DNA of 64,000 bases from JAENVU01 sp046598395. GTDB lineage: Bacteria; Actinomycetota; Acidimicrobiia; IMCC26256; JAENVU01. Numbering within the stretch: position 1 is the first letter of the stretch; each line of letters opens with the position of its first letter. Of this stretch, positions 32,673 through 41,625 are shown piece by piece. The position numbers and the translations under genes were made by a program. A model generated the notes under the pieces. The model did no database searches. It worked only from the letters and a program-made list of their open reading frames with translations, and was not told the DNA's origin. The stretch spans positions 62,001-126,000 of the forward strand of contig JBKJIQ010000040.1 of assembly GCA_046598395.1 (NCBI GenBank), read 5' to 3'.

Positions 32673-32795
32673 GAAGTCAACGCCCCCCGAGACCGGGGCG
32701 GTTTCCGAGAGCGACGGGGGTCACACGGCCCGCGGCCACTGCTTGCTCTCGCCTGTGCCCGAACTCGCGCGCCTTCGAATAGCAGGGAGCATTCT

Positions 32796-32815
32796 GATGC
32801 ATCTTGCATTACGAT
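32796..32815 (+). promoter_or_regulatory. Promoter and possible operator of the second vapBC pair
   Basis: TACGAT (32810-32815) ends six nucleotides before the vapB ATG at 32822. The 8-bp palindrome GATGCATC (32796-32803) and a repeated TGCAT just upstream could form the antitoxin's binding site. Confidence 0.4.
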
Positions 32816-32821
32816 GTAGAG

Positions 32822-33049
32822 ATGCGAACCACCATCGACCTCCCCGACGACCTCCACCAAGCCGCCAAGTCGCTCGCCCACGACCGCCGTCAGACCCTGA
32901 GCGAGGCAGTCGCGGAGATCATGCGCCGGGGCATTGCCGGCAGCTCGGTCCGGGAGATCGTGACCGATCCCATCACCGGCTTCCTCGTGATGCGCGGCGG
33001 TTCGTACGTCACGAGCGACGACGTCGCGGCCATGCTGGACGACGAGTGA
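32822..33049 (+). CDS. vapB: Ribbon-helix-helix antitoxin (VapB-like)
   Basis: A 75-residue antitoxin. The N terminus MRTTIDLPDDLHQAAKSLAH is the ribbon-helix-helix strand and helix typical of VapB proteins paired with PIN toxins; the rest (ITGFLVMRGGSYVTSDDVAA) would contact the toxin. The ATG at 32822 is chosen since a -10 element lies six nucleotides before it. Its stop overlaps the toxin start as GTGA. Confidence 0.8.
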   Translation: MRTTIDLPDDLHQAAKSLAHDRRQTLSEAVAEIMRRGIAGSSVREIVTDPITGFLVMRGGSYVTSDDVAAMLDDE

Positions 33050-33444
33050 CGGCGACGCTGCTGGACGCGAACGTCATTATTGCGCTGTCCTACGACGGCC
33101 ACGCCCACCACGAGCACGCGGCGCGGTGGCTGGGTACGCACGAGGACCAGTTCGCTACCTGTGCCATCACGCAAGGTGCGCTCATCCGATTCCTCGTCCG
33201 GTCGGGCGCCACGGCCGGTGAGGCGACCCAAATCTTGGAGTCGCTGACCACAAGCCCCCACCACGAGTTCTGGCCTGCCGACTTCCCGTTTGCCGCGCCG
33301 ATGCTGCGGGGAGTTATCGGTCACCGCCAAGTGACAGATGCCTATCTGGCCGAGATGGCGCTCCGGCGCGGGGCCAAGGTGGCGACCTTCGACCTCGGGT
33401 TGGCGGCGTTGCATCCCGACGTGGCCGAACTCGTCCCCACCTAG
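33046..33444 (+). CDS. vapC: PIN-domain toxin (VapC family)
   Basis: A 132-residue PIN ribonuclease starting with GTG at 33046, overlapping the antitoxin stop. Acidic residues are in LLDANVIIALSYDGH (Asp7 region), in QVTDAYLAEMALRRG and in VATFDLGLAALHP. The pattern SSP-like PHHEFWPADFPF and the TDAYLAEMA block match the VapC subgroup common in mycobacteria. Its stop codon TAG overlaps the -10 element of bioA, an economical arrangement. Confidence 0.87.
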   Translation: MTATLLDANVIIALSYDGHAHHEHAARWLGTHEDQFATCAITQGALIRFLVRSGATAGEATQILESLTTSPHHEFWPADFPFAAPMLRGVIGHRQVTDAYLAEMALRRGAKVATFDLGLAALHPDVAELVPT

Positions 33445-33447
33445 CAT
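33442..33447 (+). promoter_or_regulatory. -10 element of a leaderless promoter for bioA
   Basis: TAGCAT overlaps the vapC stop codon and ends seven nucleotides before the bioA GTG at 33455. No ribosome site is present. Confidence 0.5.
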
Positions 33448-33454
33448 CCGCCCG

Positions 33455-34759
33455 GTGACGGGCAAGCAGAGCAACGACGAGTGGGTGCAGCGCGATGCAG
33501 CGGTTGTGTGGCATGGGTTCACCCAGATGGATACCTACGCCGAGAGCTCGCCGATCGTGATCGATCGCACCGACGGTCGGTACGTCATCGACACCGATGG
33601 CAACCGATACCTCGATGCCATCTCGTCGCTGTGGGTCACGACCCTCGGCCATCGCGTGGCGGAACTCGACGACGCGATCATCAGCCAACTCCAGCGCGGC
33701 GCGCACACCACCATGCTCGGCAACGGCAACACGATCGTCGTCGAACTGTCGGAAGCGTTGGCGAAGGTCGTACCCGTCGACGACCCGCACTTCCTCTACG
33801 CGTCCGACGGCGCCAGCGCGGTCGAGCAAGCCCTCAAGATCGCATTCCAGTACTGGGTGAATCGCGGCGTCGAGGGCCGCACCACGTTTCTCGGCTTCGG
33901 CGGCGCATACCACGGCGACACGATCGGCGCGTTGAGTCTCGGCGGAGGCGGGTTCGGCACCAGCATCTTCGACCCGCTGCGGTTCCCGGTGCTGCGCGCG
34001 CCGGAGTTCAACGACCCGAGCTGCTTCGACGTCGCGTGCCAGATGGTCGAAGCGCACGCAACGGAACTGGCGGCGGTCATCATCGAACCGCTCGTGCAAG
34101 GGGCGGCGGGAATGCAGCTCTGCGACCCGGCCGACTTGGCGCGCCTCGCGGCCGCGTGCAAGGACCACGACGTGCTGCTCATCTGCGACGAGATCGCGAC
34201 CGGCTTCGGCCGCACTGGCACGTTGTTCGCGTGCGAGACCGCGGGGGTCCGACCCGATCTCCTGTGCCTCGGCAAGGGCATGACCGCCGGGTATCTCCCA
34301 ATGTCGGCGACGGCCGCTAGTGGCGCCGTGTTCGCAGCGTTCCTCGGCCCCGACCTCTCCGAGAAGACGCTGTACCACGGTCATTCGTACAGCGGGAACG
34401 CACTCGGCGCCGCGGTCGCACTCCGTCACCTCGAACTCATCGAGGCGTGGGACGTACTCGCCAATGTGCGCGAGCGGTCGCAGGAGTTGAGCGATCTGCT
34501 CGACGATCGCATCGCGCCTCTGGAACAAGTACGCGAGACGCGGCTCCGCGGGCTCATGGGTGGCGTCGAGCTCGCGCCACCGCGCTACGGGCTCCGGTGG
34601 GGTCGGCGCGCCAGCGCGGGCGCAGTCGCACGCGGCGTGCTGCTCCGACCGATCGGCGACACCGTGATCCTGATGCCACCGCTCACCATCACGTCCGAGG
34701 AACTGCACACCACGATCCATGCGTTGCACGACTCCATCGCCGAGTTGGACGACTCGTGA
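33455..34759 (+). CDS. bioA: Adenosylmethionine-8-amino-7-oxononanoate aminotransferase
   Basis: A 434-residue class III aminotransferase that makes 7,8-diaminopelargonate for biotin. BioA-type blocks are VVWHGFTQMDTYAESSPIVI, LDAISSLWVTTLGHRVAELD, the Lys-bearing LCLGKGMTAGYLPMSATAAS and EKTLYHGHSYSGNALGAAVA. The GTG at 33455 is chosen from the -10 element just before it. It overlaps bioF by GTGA. bioB is not in the window. Identity is strengthened by bioF and bioD directly downstream. Confidence 0.93.
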   Translation: MTGKQSNDEWVQRDAAVVWHGFTQMDTYAESSPIVIDRTDGRYVIDTDGNRYLDAISSLWVTTLGHRVAELDDAIISQLQRGAHTTMLGNGNTIVVELSEALAKVVPVDDPHFLYASDGASAVEQALKIAFQYWVNRGVEGRTTFLGFGGAYHGDTIGALSLGGGGFGTSIFDPLRFPVLRAPEFNDPSCFDVACQMVEAHATELAAVIIEPLVQGAAGMQLCDPADLARLAAACKDHDVLLICDEIATGFGRTGTLFACETAGVRPDLLCLGKGMTAGYLPMSATAASGAVFAAFLGPDLSEKTLYHGHSYSGNALGAAVALRHLELIEAWDVLANVRERSQELSDLLDDRIAPLEQVRETRLRGLMGGVELAPPRYGLRWGRRASAGAVARGVLLRPIGDTVILMPPLTITSEELHTTIHALHDSIAELDDS

Positions 34760-35874
34760 CCTGGGAGCAGTGGGTCACTGCTGCATCGGAGCGAATCCAC
34801 CAGGCCGACCAGTGGCGGGCGCCACGAGAACTCGACGGCCCCGGACCGACGGGAGTCCTCACCGCGACCGGCCAGGCCGTCGTCCATTTCGCATCGAATG
34901 ACTACCTCGGCCTCGCCCAGCACCCGGCCGTGGCGGCCGCAGCCCACGACGCTATCGATCGATGGGGCACCGGCTCGGGGGCCGCGCGCCTCATCGTCGG
35001 GACCCGCCCGATCCACACCCAGCTCGAAGCCGAGCTCGCCGCGTGGACGCAGAGCGAGGCCGCGGTCCTCTTCCCCACCGGGTTCGCAGCCAACCTCGGC
35101 GTCATCAGCACCTTCGGCGACGAGGGCACGCTCATCTGCTCCGACGAGCTGAACCACGCATCGATCATCGACGGCACGCGACTCGCGGCGGCCGAGGTGC
35201 AGATCTTTCCCCATGCGAACCTCCAGGCACTCGACGAGATCATCCGCGCCCACGCACGCGGGCGGCGAATCATCGTGGTCACCGACACCGTGTTCTCCAT
35301 GGACGGTGACGTCGCCGATCTCGGCGCCCTCCTCGCGTTGCGCGCCGAGCACCAGGCACTGCTCATCCTCGACGAGGCGCACGCGGTGCTCGGCCCCGAG
35401 CCGACGATCGCTCCGAACGCTCCGGTCTTGCGGGTCGGCACACTCTCGAAGACCCTCGGTGCGCTCGGCGGATTCGTTGCGGGGCCACGAGCGCTCACCG
35501 ACCTCATCGTGAACCGCGCACGCTCCTACATCTTCACCACCGCACCCACTCCACCCGACGCTGCGGCCGCCCTCGCGGCACTGAACATCGTCCGTTCCGC
35601 GGAAGGTGATGACCTGCGAGCCCGGTTGCGCATGAACATTGATCAACTCCGCGAGGGTCATCCGTCGCCCATCATTCCGATCATGTGCGGCGCCGAAACG
35701 CGCTCGATCGAGGCGTCCGAGGCGCTCCTCAGCAAAGGCCTGCTGGTTCCTGCGATCCGCCCACCGACCGTCGCGCCGGGAACGTCCCGCCTGCGGGTCG
35801 CAATCTCGGCTGCCCACACGCTCGATCAAGTGCGTCAACTCCGTGCCGCGCTCGACGCACTGCAGCTCGGATGA
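34756..35874 (+). CDS. bioF: 8-amino-7-oxononanoate synthase
   Basis: A 372-residue alpha-oxoamine synthase that joins pimeloyl-CoA/ACP and alanine. Blocks are FASNDYLGLAQHP, SGAARLIVGTRPIHTQLEAE, VTDTVFSMDGDVADLG and the PLP-Lys segment VGTLSKTLGALGGFVAG. The usual DDAHG is here DEAHA, a mild deviation. The GTG overlaps the bioA stop and the gene ends in an ATGA overlap with bioD, so bioAFD is a tightly coupled operon. Confidence 0.92.
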   Translation: MTWEQWVTAASERIHQADQWRAPRELDGPGPTGVLTATGQAVVHFASNDYLGLAQHPAVAAAAHDAIDRWGTGSGAARLIVGTRPIHTQLEAELAAWTQSEAAVLFPTGFAANLGVISTFGDEGTLICSDELNHASIIDGTRLAAAEVQIFPHANLQALDEIIRAHARGRRIIVVTDTVFSMDGDVADLGALLALRAEHQALLILDEAHAVLGPEPTIAPNAPVLRVGTLSKTLGALGGFVAGPRALTDLIVNRARSYIFTTAPTPPDAAAALAALNIVRSAEGDDLRARLRMNIDQLREGHPSPIIPIMCGAETRSIEASEALLSKGLLVPAIRPPTVAPGTSRLRVAISAAHTLDQVRQLRAALDALQLG

Positions 35875-36500
35875 CCGTCGTCTTCGTCGCCGGCACCAGC
35901 ACCGAAGTGGGCAAGACCTGGGTTGCGGTCCAACTCATTGCAGAACTCCAAGCGCGTGGTCACGAAGTCCGGGCGCGAAAGCCGGCACAGTCCTTCGCGC
36001 CCGACGAGCTCGGCCACACCGATGCCGAGCTGCTCGGCCGCGCTACCGGTGAACCGCCATCCAAGGTTTGCGCGGCGCACCGCTGGTACGAGACTCCCAT
36101 GGCTCCGCCGATGGCCGCGGCGGCACTGGGGCGCACGCCCTTCACGATCTCGGACCTCGTGGCCGAAACCACCGAACGCGCCACCGACGGCCTCACCTTG
36201 GTCGAAGGCGCAGGGGGACCACGGTCCCCCCTCGCCGCCGACGGCGACAACGTGGATTTCGCTCGCGCCATCGGCGCGCGACTCGTTCTCCTCGTCGCCG
36301 ACGCCGGGCTGGGCACCATCAACTCCATCGGTTTGAGCATGGAAGCGCTGACCGGGTTCGAGACCGTGGTGGTGCTCAATCGGTTCGATCCCGAGAACGA
36401 TCTCCATCGCCGGAATCGGGCCTGGCTACTCACGGTTGGCTACGAGGTCGTCGTAGAAATCACCACCCTCGCCGATCGGCTTCTCGCTCGACTTCCGTAG
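35871..36500 (+). CDS. bioD: Dethiobiotin synthetase
   Basis: A 209-residue ATP-dependent carboxylase that closes the ureido ring of dethiobiotin. The P-loop is VAGTSTEVGKTWVA, with the substrate Lys in RKPAQSFAP and the EGAGG motif in LTLVEGAGGPRSPLA. The length fits. It is the last gene of the biotin operon. The following intergenic region carries the AsnC promoter. Confidence 0.9.
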   Translation: MTVVFVAGTSTEVGKTWVAVQLIAELQARGHEVRARKPAQSFAPDELGHTDAELLGRATGEPPSKVCAAHRWYETPMAPPMAAAALGRTPFTISDLVAETTERATDGLTLVEGAGGPRSPLAADGDNVDFARAIGARLVLLVADAGLGTINSIGLSMEALTGFETVVVLNRFDPENDLHRRNRAWLLTVGYEVVVEITTLADRLLARLP

Positions 36501-36518
36501 CTTTTGCCCAGCGATTCC

Positions 36519-36589
36519 ACGGATTCCTTCGTCCAGACCCAGAAATGCGACGGATTCCCTTGATTTGACGGTGCGAGACCCGGCAGACT
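36519..36589 (+). promoter_or_regulatory. Two-box operator and promoter of the Lrp/AsnC gene
   Basis: Box 2, CGACGGATTCCCTTG (36548-36562), is identical to the one at 29104. A partial copy with ACGGATTCC (36519-36527) lies exactly 31 bp upstream of the matching bases in box 2. TTGATT (36560-36565) overlapping box 2 and CAGACT (36584-36589) form a promoter with an 18-bp spacer, the same geometry as at 29116-29145. Confidence 0.65.
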
Positions 36590-36598
36590 GGCGACCGC

Positions 36599-37099
36599 AT
36601 GGCCCGCCGAGAACCCGCCCCGACCGATCATCGATCCACGGACCCAAAGCCCGTGACGATCGACGACGTCGACAAGGCGATCATCGAAGCGCTCCAACAG
36701 GACGGCCGACTTCCGTATACGAAGCTCGCGGTCCAGGTGGGGCTCTCGGAAGCCGCGGTGCGCCAGCGCGTGCAACGGCTCACCGAATCCGGGGTGATCC
36801 AGATCGTCGCGGTCACCGACCCCCTGATGTTGGGCTTCCGCCGGATGGCGATGATCGGACTGAAGGCCGAGGGTGATCTCCGCGTCGTTGCCAACGACAT
36901 CGCCGCCATACCCGAGGTGTCATACGTGGTCGTCGTCAGCGGTTCGTTCGATCTCATGATGGAAGTCGTCTGCGAGGACGACGACCATCTCCTCGCACTG
37001 TTGAACGACACCGTGCGCTCTATCCCGGGGGTCCGCACCACCGAGTCGTTCACCTACCTGAAGCTCTTCAAACAGACCTACGCCTGGGGAACCCGATGA
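36599..37099 (+). CDS. Lrp/AsnC-family regulator (AldR-like)
   Basis: A 166-residue amino acid-responsive regulator. After a 20-residue polar tail the HTH (DVDKAIIEALQQDGRLPYTK then VGLSEAAVRQRVQRLTESGV) is followed by the RAM ligand-binding domain (VSYVVVVSGSFDLMMEVVCE). It overlaps the next gene by ATGA and lies two genes before alanine dehydrogenase. In M. tuberculosis the Lrp-type AldR controls ald, so an alanine-sensing role is a good guess. Its own promoter and the distant patD promoter share a two-box site. Confidence 0.85.
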   Translation: MARREPAPTDHRSTDPKPVTIDDVDKAIIEALQQDGRLPYTKLAVQVGLSEAAVRQRVQRLTESGVIQIVAVTDPLMLGFRRMAMIGLKAEGDLRVVANDIAAIPEVSYVVVVSGSFDLMMEVVCEDDDHLLALLNDTVRSIPGVRTTESFTYLKLFKQTYAWGTR

Positions 37100-38481
37100 A
37101 CACATATTCAAACGAAGAGATCGCCGAACTCAGCGCGTCGGCGCGCGACCACCTCTGGATGCATTTCTCACGTCTGGGATCCTTCGACGATCATGAGATC
37201 CCGATCATGACGCGCGGCGAGGGCTGCTACGTCTGGGACGCTCACGGCAAGCGGTACCTCGACTCCCTCTCCGGGCTCTTCACCGTGCAACTCGGCCACG
37301 GACGCCAAGAACTGGCCGACGCCGCGTCCCAACAGGCATCCACGCTCGAGTACTTCCCCATCTGGAACTACGCGCATCCGCCGGCAATCAAGCTCGCGGC
37401 CAAGCTCGCAGAGCTTGCGCCTGGAGATCTGAACCGGGTGTTTTTCACGACCGGTGGGTCCGAAGCCGTCGAGTCGGCATGGAAGCTCGCGCGCCAATAC
37501 TTCCGCGCCAAAGGTGAAGGCCAGCGGTACAAAGTGATCGCACGGGAAACCGCGTATCACGGCACCACCCTCGGAGCGTTGGCCATCACCGGCGTCCCGT
37601 CGTTGCGGACTCCGTTCGAACCCCTCACTCCTGGCGCGAGCCATGTCGCGAACACCAACCGTTACCGCCATCCGCTGGGCAAGGACGACACCGCGTTTTG
37701 CGACTGGCTCACCCAAGGCATCGAGGACCGCATTCTTTGGGAAGGCCCCGAGACGGTGGCCGCAGTGTTCCTCGAACCGGTACAGAACGCCGGCGGATGC
37801 TTCGTCCCACCCGAGGGTTACTTCCCCCGCGTGCGCGAGATCTGCGACAAGTACGGCGTCCTCTTGGTCTCCGACGAAGTCATCTGCGCGTTCGGTCGAC
37901 TGGGCGAGTGGTTCGGCGCGCAACGCTACGACTTCCTCCCGGACATGATCACGTGCGCCAAGGGTCTCACGAGCGGGTACTCGCCGCTCGGTGCGGTGAT
38001 CTGTCGGGATCACCTCGCCGAACCGTTCCTTTCGGGGACCTCGAGCTTCTTGCACGGCATCACGTTCGGTGGCCACCCGGTGAGTTGCGCCGTCGGACTC
38101 CGGAACCTGGAGCTTTTCGAGGAAGAAAACACCCTCGAGCACGTTCGTGCGAACGAAGCCGGGTTCCGTGAGCGCATCGAGGGTCTGCGCGATATCCCGA
38201 TTGTCGGCGACGTCCGCGGCGCGGGGTACTTCCTCGCCGTAGAGCTCGTGGCGGATCCGGAGACCGAAGCCCAGTTCACCGACGAGCAGAGTGAAGTGCT
38301 GCTGCGCGGCATCCTCTCCCCGGCGCTCTTCGATGCCGGGCTCGTATGTCGCGCCGACGACCGGGGCGACCCGGTGGTGCAGCTTTCACCGCCGCTGATC
38401 GCCGGGCCTGACGAGTTCGATCAGATCGAGTCGATTCTTCGCACCTGCCTGACCGCGGCCTCGGACCAACTCGTCCGATGA
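37096..38481 (+). CDS. Class III omega-aminotransferase (putrescine/amine:pyruvate type)
   Basis: A 461-residue PLP aminotransferase. Blocks are TRGEGCYVWDAHGKRYLDSL, YFPIWNYAHPPAIKLAAKLA, VFFTTGGSEAVESAWKLARQ, LLVSDEVICAFGRLGEWFGA and the Lys-bearing MITCAKGLTSGYSPLGAV. The layout matches SpuC-like amine:pyruvate aminotransferases and mycobacterial Rv3329-type proteins. Pyruvate as acceptor would give alanine, which the next gene, alanine dehydrogenase, recycles. Putrescine as donor would give 4-aminobutanal, the substrate of the dehydrogenase at 29199. The donor is inferred. Confidence 0.85.
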   Translation: MNTYSNEEIAELSASARDHLWMHFSRLGSFDDHEIPIMTRGEGCYVWDAHGKRYLDSLSGLFTVQLGHGRQELADAASQQASTLEYFPIWNYAHPPAIKLAAKLAELAPGDLNRVFFTTGGSEAVESAWKLARQYFRAKGEGQRYKVIARETAYHGTTLGALAITGVPSLRTPFEPLTPGASHVANTNRYRHPLGKDDTAFCDWLTQGIEDRILWEGPETVAAVFLEPVQNAGGCFVPPEGYFPRVREICDKYGVLLVSDEVICAFGRLGEWFGAQRYDFLPDMITCAKGLTSGYSPLGAVICRDHLAEPFLSGTSSFLHGITFGGHPVSCAVGLRNLELFEEENTLEHVRANEAGFRERIEGLRDIPIVGDVRGAGYFLAVELVADPETEAQFTDEQSEVLLRGILSPALFDAGLVCRADDRGDPVVQLSPPLIAGPDEFDQIESILRTCLTAASDQLVR

Positions 38482-39599
38482 GCCTGGTCGTCGGGGTCCC
38501 CCGCGAGGTAAAGGACGGCGAACATCGGGTCGCGATCACTCCCGACGGCGTCCACGAACTGGTAGCCCATGACGTGACCGTGCTCATTGAGGCCGGCGCC
38601 GGTTCCGACTCCGCGATTCGCGACGACGAATACCGCGCGGCGGGAGCCGAGATCGTTGCCGACGCGGTCGACGTCTGGGCCCGCGCCGGAATGGTGCTCA
38701 AGGTGAAGGAACCCAAGGGCGCGGAGTTCGATCTCCTGCGACCAGATCTCGTCGTCTTCACGTATCTGCACCTGGCCGCGTACCCGAACGTGGCCGATGC
38801 CTTACTCAGCCACGCCACCACCGGCATCGCGTACGAGACCGTGCAGGTGAACGGGGCGTTGCCGTTACTTGCGCCGATGAGCGAAGTCGCAGGGCGCATG
38901 GCCACGCAGGTTGGCGCTCGGTTCTTAGAGCGCGAACTCGGCGGGCGCGGGGTGCTCCTCGGTGGCGTTCCTGGCGTACGTCCCGCTCGCGTCGTGGTGC
39001 TCGGCGCGGGCAACGTCGGATGGAACTCCGCGTGGATCGCCCAGGGCATGGAAGCCGAGGTCCTCCTCCTCGACAAGAACCTCGACCGACTCCGGTGGGT
39101 CGATCAGATCCATCAAGGCCGCATCGTCACCCTCGCGAGCAACCGCGGGGCGGTGGCGCGCGCCGTGGCCGACGCGGATCTCGTGATCGGCGCAGTCCTC
39201 GTACCCGCGGGACGCGCGCCGGTAGTAGTCACCGAAGACATGGTGCGCACCATGAAACCCGGCGCAGTGATCGTGGACGTGGCCGTCGATCAAGGCGGCT
39301 GTATCGAGACCACGCATGAGACCACCCACGCCGATCCGGTGTACGAACGGCACGGAGTGATCCATTACGGCGTCGGCAATATGCCGGGCGCGGTCCCGTT
39401 CACTTCCACCTACGCACTCACCAACGCTACGTTGCCCTACGTGTTACAACTCGCCATCCACGGCGTGGCGCGCGCCACCGAGGCCGACCCCTCGCTCGCG
39501 CTCGGGGTCAACACTGTGAGCGGACACATCACCCATCCCATCGTGGCTGAAGCACTCGGCCACGATGTCACTGAACTCGCGGCGGCACTCGGCGCGTAA
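38478..39599 (+). CDS. ald: Alanine dehydrogenase
   Basis: A 373-residue NAD-dependent enzyme interconverting alanine and pyruvate plus ammonia. The N terminus VGVPREVKDGEHRVAITPDG and VFTYLHLAAYPNVADALL are hallmarks; the Rossmann motif is VVLGAGNVGWNSA and the C-terminal HYGVGNMPGAVPFTSTYALT block is highly conserved in Ald. It overlaps the aminotransferase gene by ATGA. In this operon it would regenerate pyruvate for the transaminase and release nitrogen as ammonia. Confidence 0.95.
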   Translation: MSLVVGVPREVKDGEHRVAITPDGVHELVAHDVTVLIEAGAGSDSAIRDDEYRAAGAEIVADAVDVWARAGMVLKVKEPKGAEFDLLRPDLVVFTYLHLAAYPNVADALLSHATTGIAYETVQVNGALPLLAPMSEVAGRMATQVGARFLERELGGRGVLLGGVPGVRPARVVVLGAGNVGWNSAWIAQGMEAEVLLLDKNLDRLRWVDQIHQGRIVTLASNRGAVARAVADADLVIGAVLVPAGRAPVVVTEDMVRTMKPGAVIVDVAVDQGGCIETTHETTHADPVYERHGVIHYGVGNMPGAVPFTSTYALTNATLPYVLQLAIHGVARATEADPSLALGVNTVSGHITHPIVAEALGHDVTELAAALGA

Positions 39600-39634
39600 G
39601 GACCAACGGCACGCGTCAAGATTTCGGGGGAACC

Positions 39635-41176
39635 ATGACGGAAGTGCATACGCCACCGGCATCCAGCGGCGTCATCGACAAAGGGCTGAAGGCTGGCGCG
39701 ATCGGTCTGACCTCGACCATCGTGATCGGCGTCGCCTCCACCGCACCGGGGTACAGCCTCGCCGCGTCTCTCGGCCTCGTGACCGACGCCGCGGGCGCGC
39801 AGGCACCAGCAATCCTGTGGCTTGCCTTCGTCCCAATGTTGTTCATCGCGGCGTCGTACTTCTACTTGAACCGCGCCGACCCCGACTGCGGCACCACGTT
39901 CACCTGGGCCACGCGTGCGCTGGGACCAATCCCCGGGTGGATGGGCGGCTGGGCAATCATCATCGCGGATCTCGTCGTGATGCCGAGCCTGGCACAAATC
40001 ACCGGTTCGTATGTGTTCCTACTCTTCGGAGCCGACGGGCCAGCCGGGAACAAGTACTGGACGATGCTGGTCGGAGTCATCTTCATCCTCGCGATGACGT
40101 GGATCTGCGTGATTGGTATCGAGCTGAATGCGAGAACCCAAGTCGGGCTGCTCGGCGCGGAGGTCATCGTGTTGGTGATCTTCTCGGCGGTCGCGTTGTT
40201 CAAGGTCTACAACGGCGACCTCGCCGGCTCAGTCGAACCCTCGCTCGACTGGATCAACCCGCTCAAGATCACCGATGCGACCGCTCTCTCCGGCGGATTG
40301 CTCGCGGCTCTTTTCATCTACTGGGGTTGGGATACCGCGGTTTCAGTCAACGAGGAGTGCGAAGACAGCCACCGGACCCCGGGGCTCGCGGCGATCCTGT
40401 CGACCCTCATCCTGGTCGGCATCTATCTCATCGTCGGGATCGCCGCCCAGTCGATCCATGGCCCGGCCTTTCTCAGCGCCCATAGCGACGACGTCCTCGG
40501 CGCCGCGGGCAACCTCGTACTCGGCTCGCCGTTCGACAAGCTCCTCATCATCGCGGTGCTCACCTCGGCCGCCGCGTCGACCCAGACCACCATCCTTCCC
40601 GCGGCACGCAGCGAGCTTTCGATGGCGGTACATCGCGCCGCGCCCCGCTGGTTCGCACACATCGACCGAGCGCATCTGACTCCGTCCAACGCAACCTGGG
40701 CGTTCGGTATCTTCTCGGCCGCGTTCTACGCAGTGCTCACACTGGTGAGCGACAACGTGTTGGCTGCCTCGATCGACTCTGTCGGTCTCATGATCGCCAT
40801 CTACTACGGACTCACCGGAATCGTGTGTCCGATCTACTTTCGGCGCCATATCTTCTCGAGCTTCAAGACCTTCCTGTTCGTCGGTCTCGCGCCCCTCATC
40901 GGCGGGGGCATCCTGTTCTGGACCTTCTACCAAACCACGCTCGATGCCTTCCGGGTCCCGGAAACCAAGTGGTTCGGGATCGAGTCGTACTGGGTCATGG
41001 GCATGGGGCTCCTCGCCCTCGGCCTTCCGCTGATGTTCTGGTGGCGCAGCCGTGAAGATGCGTTCTTCCAGCGAGGGATTGATCCAATGGATCAGCGTCC
41101 TCACCCGGACGGCACGGGACCCACACCGCCGCCGATCCTCGTCGGCGTCGACGCCAGCATGTTGAAGGAGGCGTGA
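39635..41176 (+). CDS. APC-family amino acid/polyamine permease
   Basis: A 513-residue transporter with about twelve helices. The first helix region (IGLTSTIVIGVASTAPGYSL) has the unwound GxASTAPxY motif of the APC fold. Other blocks are DPDCGTTFTWATRALGPIPG and AALFIYWGWDTAVSVNEECE. It lies 35 bp after ald and probably belongs to the same transcript, so uptake of an amine or amino acid feeding the pathway is likely. The substrate is not defined. UspA follows immediately. Confidence 0.85.
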   Translation: MTEVHTPPASSGVIDKGLKAGAIGLTSTIVIGVASTAPGYSLAASLGLVTDAAGAQAPAILWLAFVPMLFIAASYFYLNRADPDCGTTFTWATRALGPIPGWMGGWAIIIADLVVMPSLAQITGSYVFLLFGADGPAGNKYWTMLVGVIFILAMTWICVIGIELNARTQVGLLGAEVIVLVIFSAVALFKVYNGDLAGSVEPSLDWINPLKITDATALSGGLLAALFIYWGWDTAVSVNEECEDSHRTPGLAAILSTLILVGIYLIVGIAAQSIHGPAFLSAHSDDVLGAAGNLVLGSPFDKLLIIAVLTSAAASTQTTILPAARSELSMAVHRAAPRWFAHIDRAHLTPSNATWAFGIFSAAFYAVLTLVSDNVLAASIDSVGLMIAIYYGLTGIVCPIYFRRHIFSSFKTFLFVGLAPLIGGGILFWTFYQTTLDAFRVPETKWFGIESYWVMGMGLLALGLPLMFWWRSREDAFFQRGIDPMDQRPHPDGTGPTPPPILVGVDASMLKEA

Positions 41177-41625
41177 TGGGAACCAAGAGCGGAGAAATCG
41201 TCGTTGGCTTCGACGACTCAGACGGTGCAAACGCGGCGCTGCACCAGGCCGTCTTCATCGCCAATGGGCTCGGCGTCGGCTTGGTCCTCGTGTTCTGCAC
41301 CGAGCCGCCTTCCGCAACGGCGGGCGGGGCTGGCGACCAACGAGACATCATCGCCTCCATCGGCGAGGAACGGCTCGGTCACGGCATCGCGACCGCGGCG
41401 GGCGCGGGCGCTCAGGTCCGAGGCGAACTCGTGAGCGGGGGGCCCGTCGATGGTCTCATCGCGATCGCCGACCAGGTGGACGCGCCGATGATCGTGGTGG
41501 GACATCACGGCGAGGGACCGCTTCGCGGCGCGCTCCTCGGTGCCACTGCGAACAAGTTGCTCCACCAGGCCGAACGGCCGGTGCTCGTGGTCCCCGCGAT
41601 GGAGACCTCACCGCCGCCCGGTTAG
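41176..41625 (+). CDS. Universal stress protein (UspA family)
   Basis: A 149-residue single-domain Usp. The N-terminal strand EIVVGFDDSDGANAALHQAV and the C-terminal MIVVGHHGEGPLRGALLGAT plus NKLLHQAERPVLVVP carry the ATP-binding G-x2-G-x9-G-S/T-like motif of the family. An AAGGAGG site precedes the ATG, which overlaps the permease stop. It may modulate the permease; Usp domains often accompany APC transporters. Its stop overlaps the convergent csrA stop by four bases. Confidence 0.85.
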   Translation: MGTKSGEIVVGFDDSDGANAALHQAVFIANGLGVGLVLVFCTEPPSATAGGAGDQRDIIASIGEERLGHGIATAAGAGAQVRGELVSGGPVDGLIAIADQVDAPMIVVGHHGEGPLRGALLGATANKLLHQAERPVLVVPAMETSPPPG

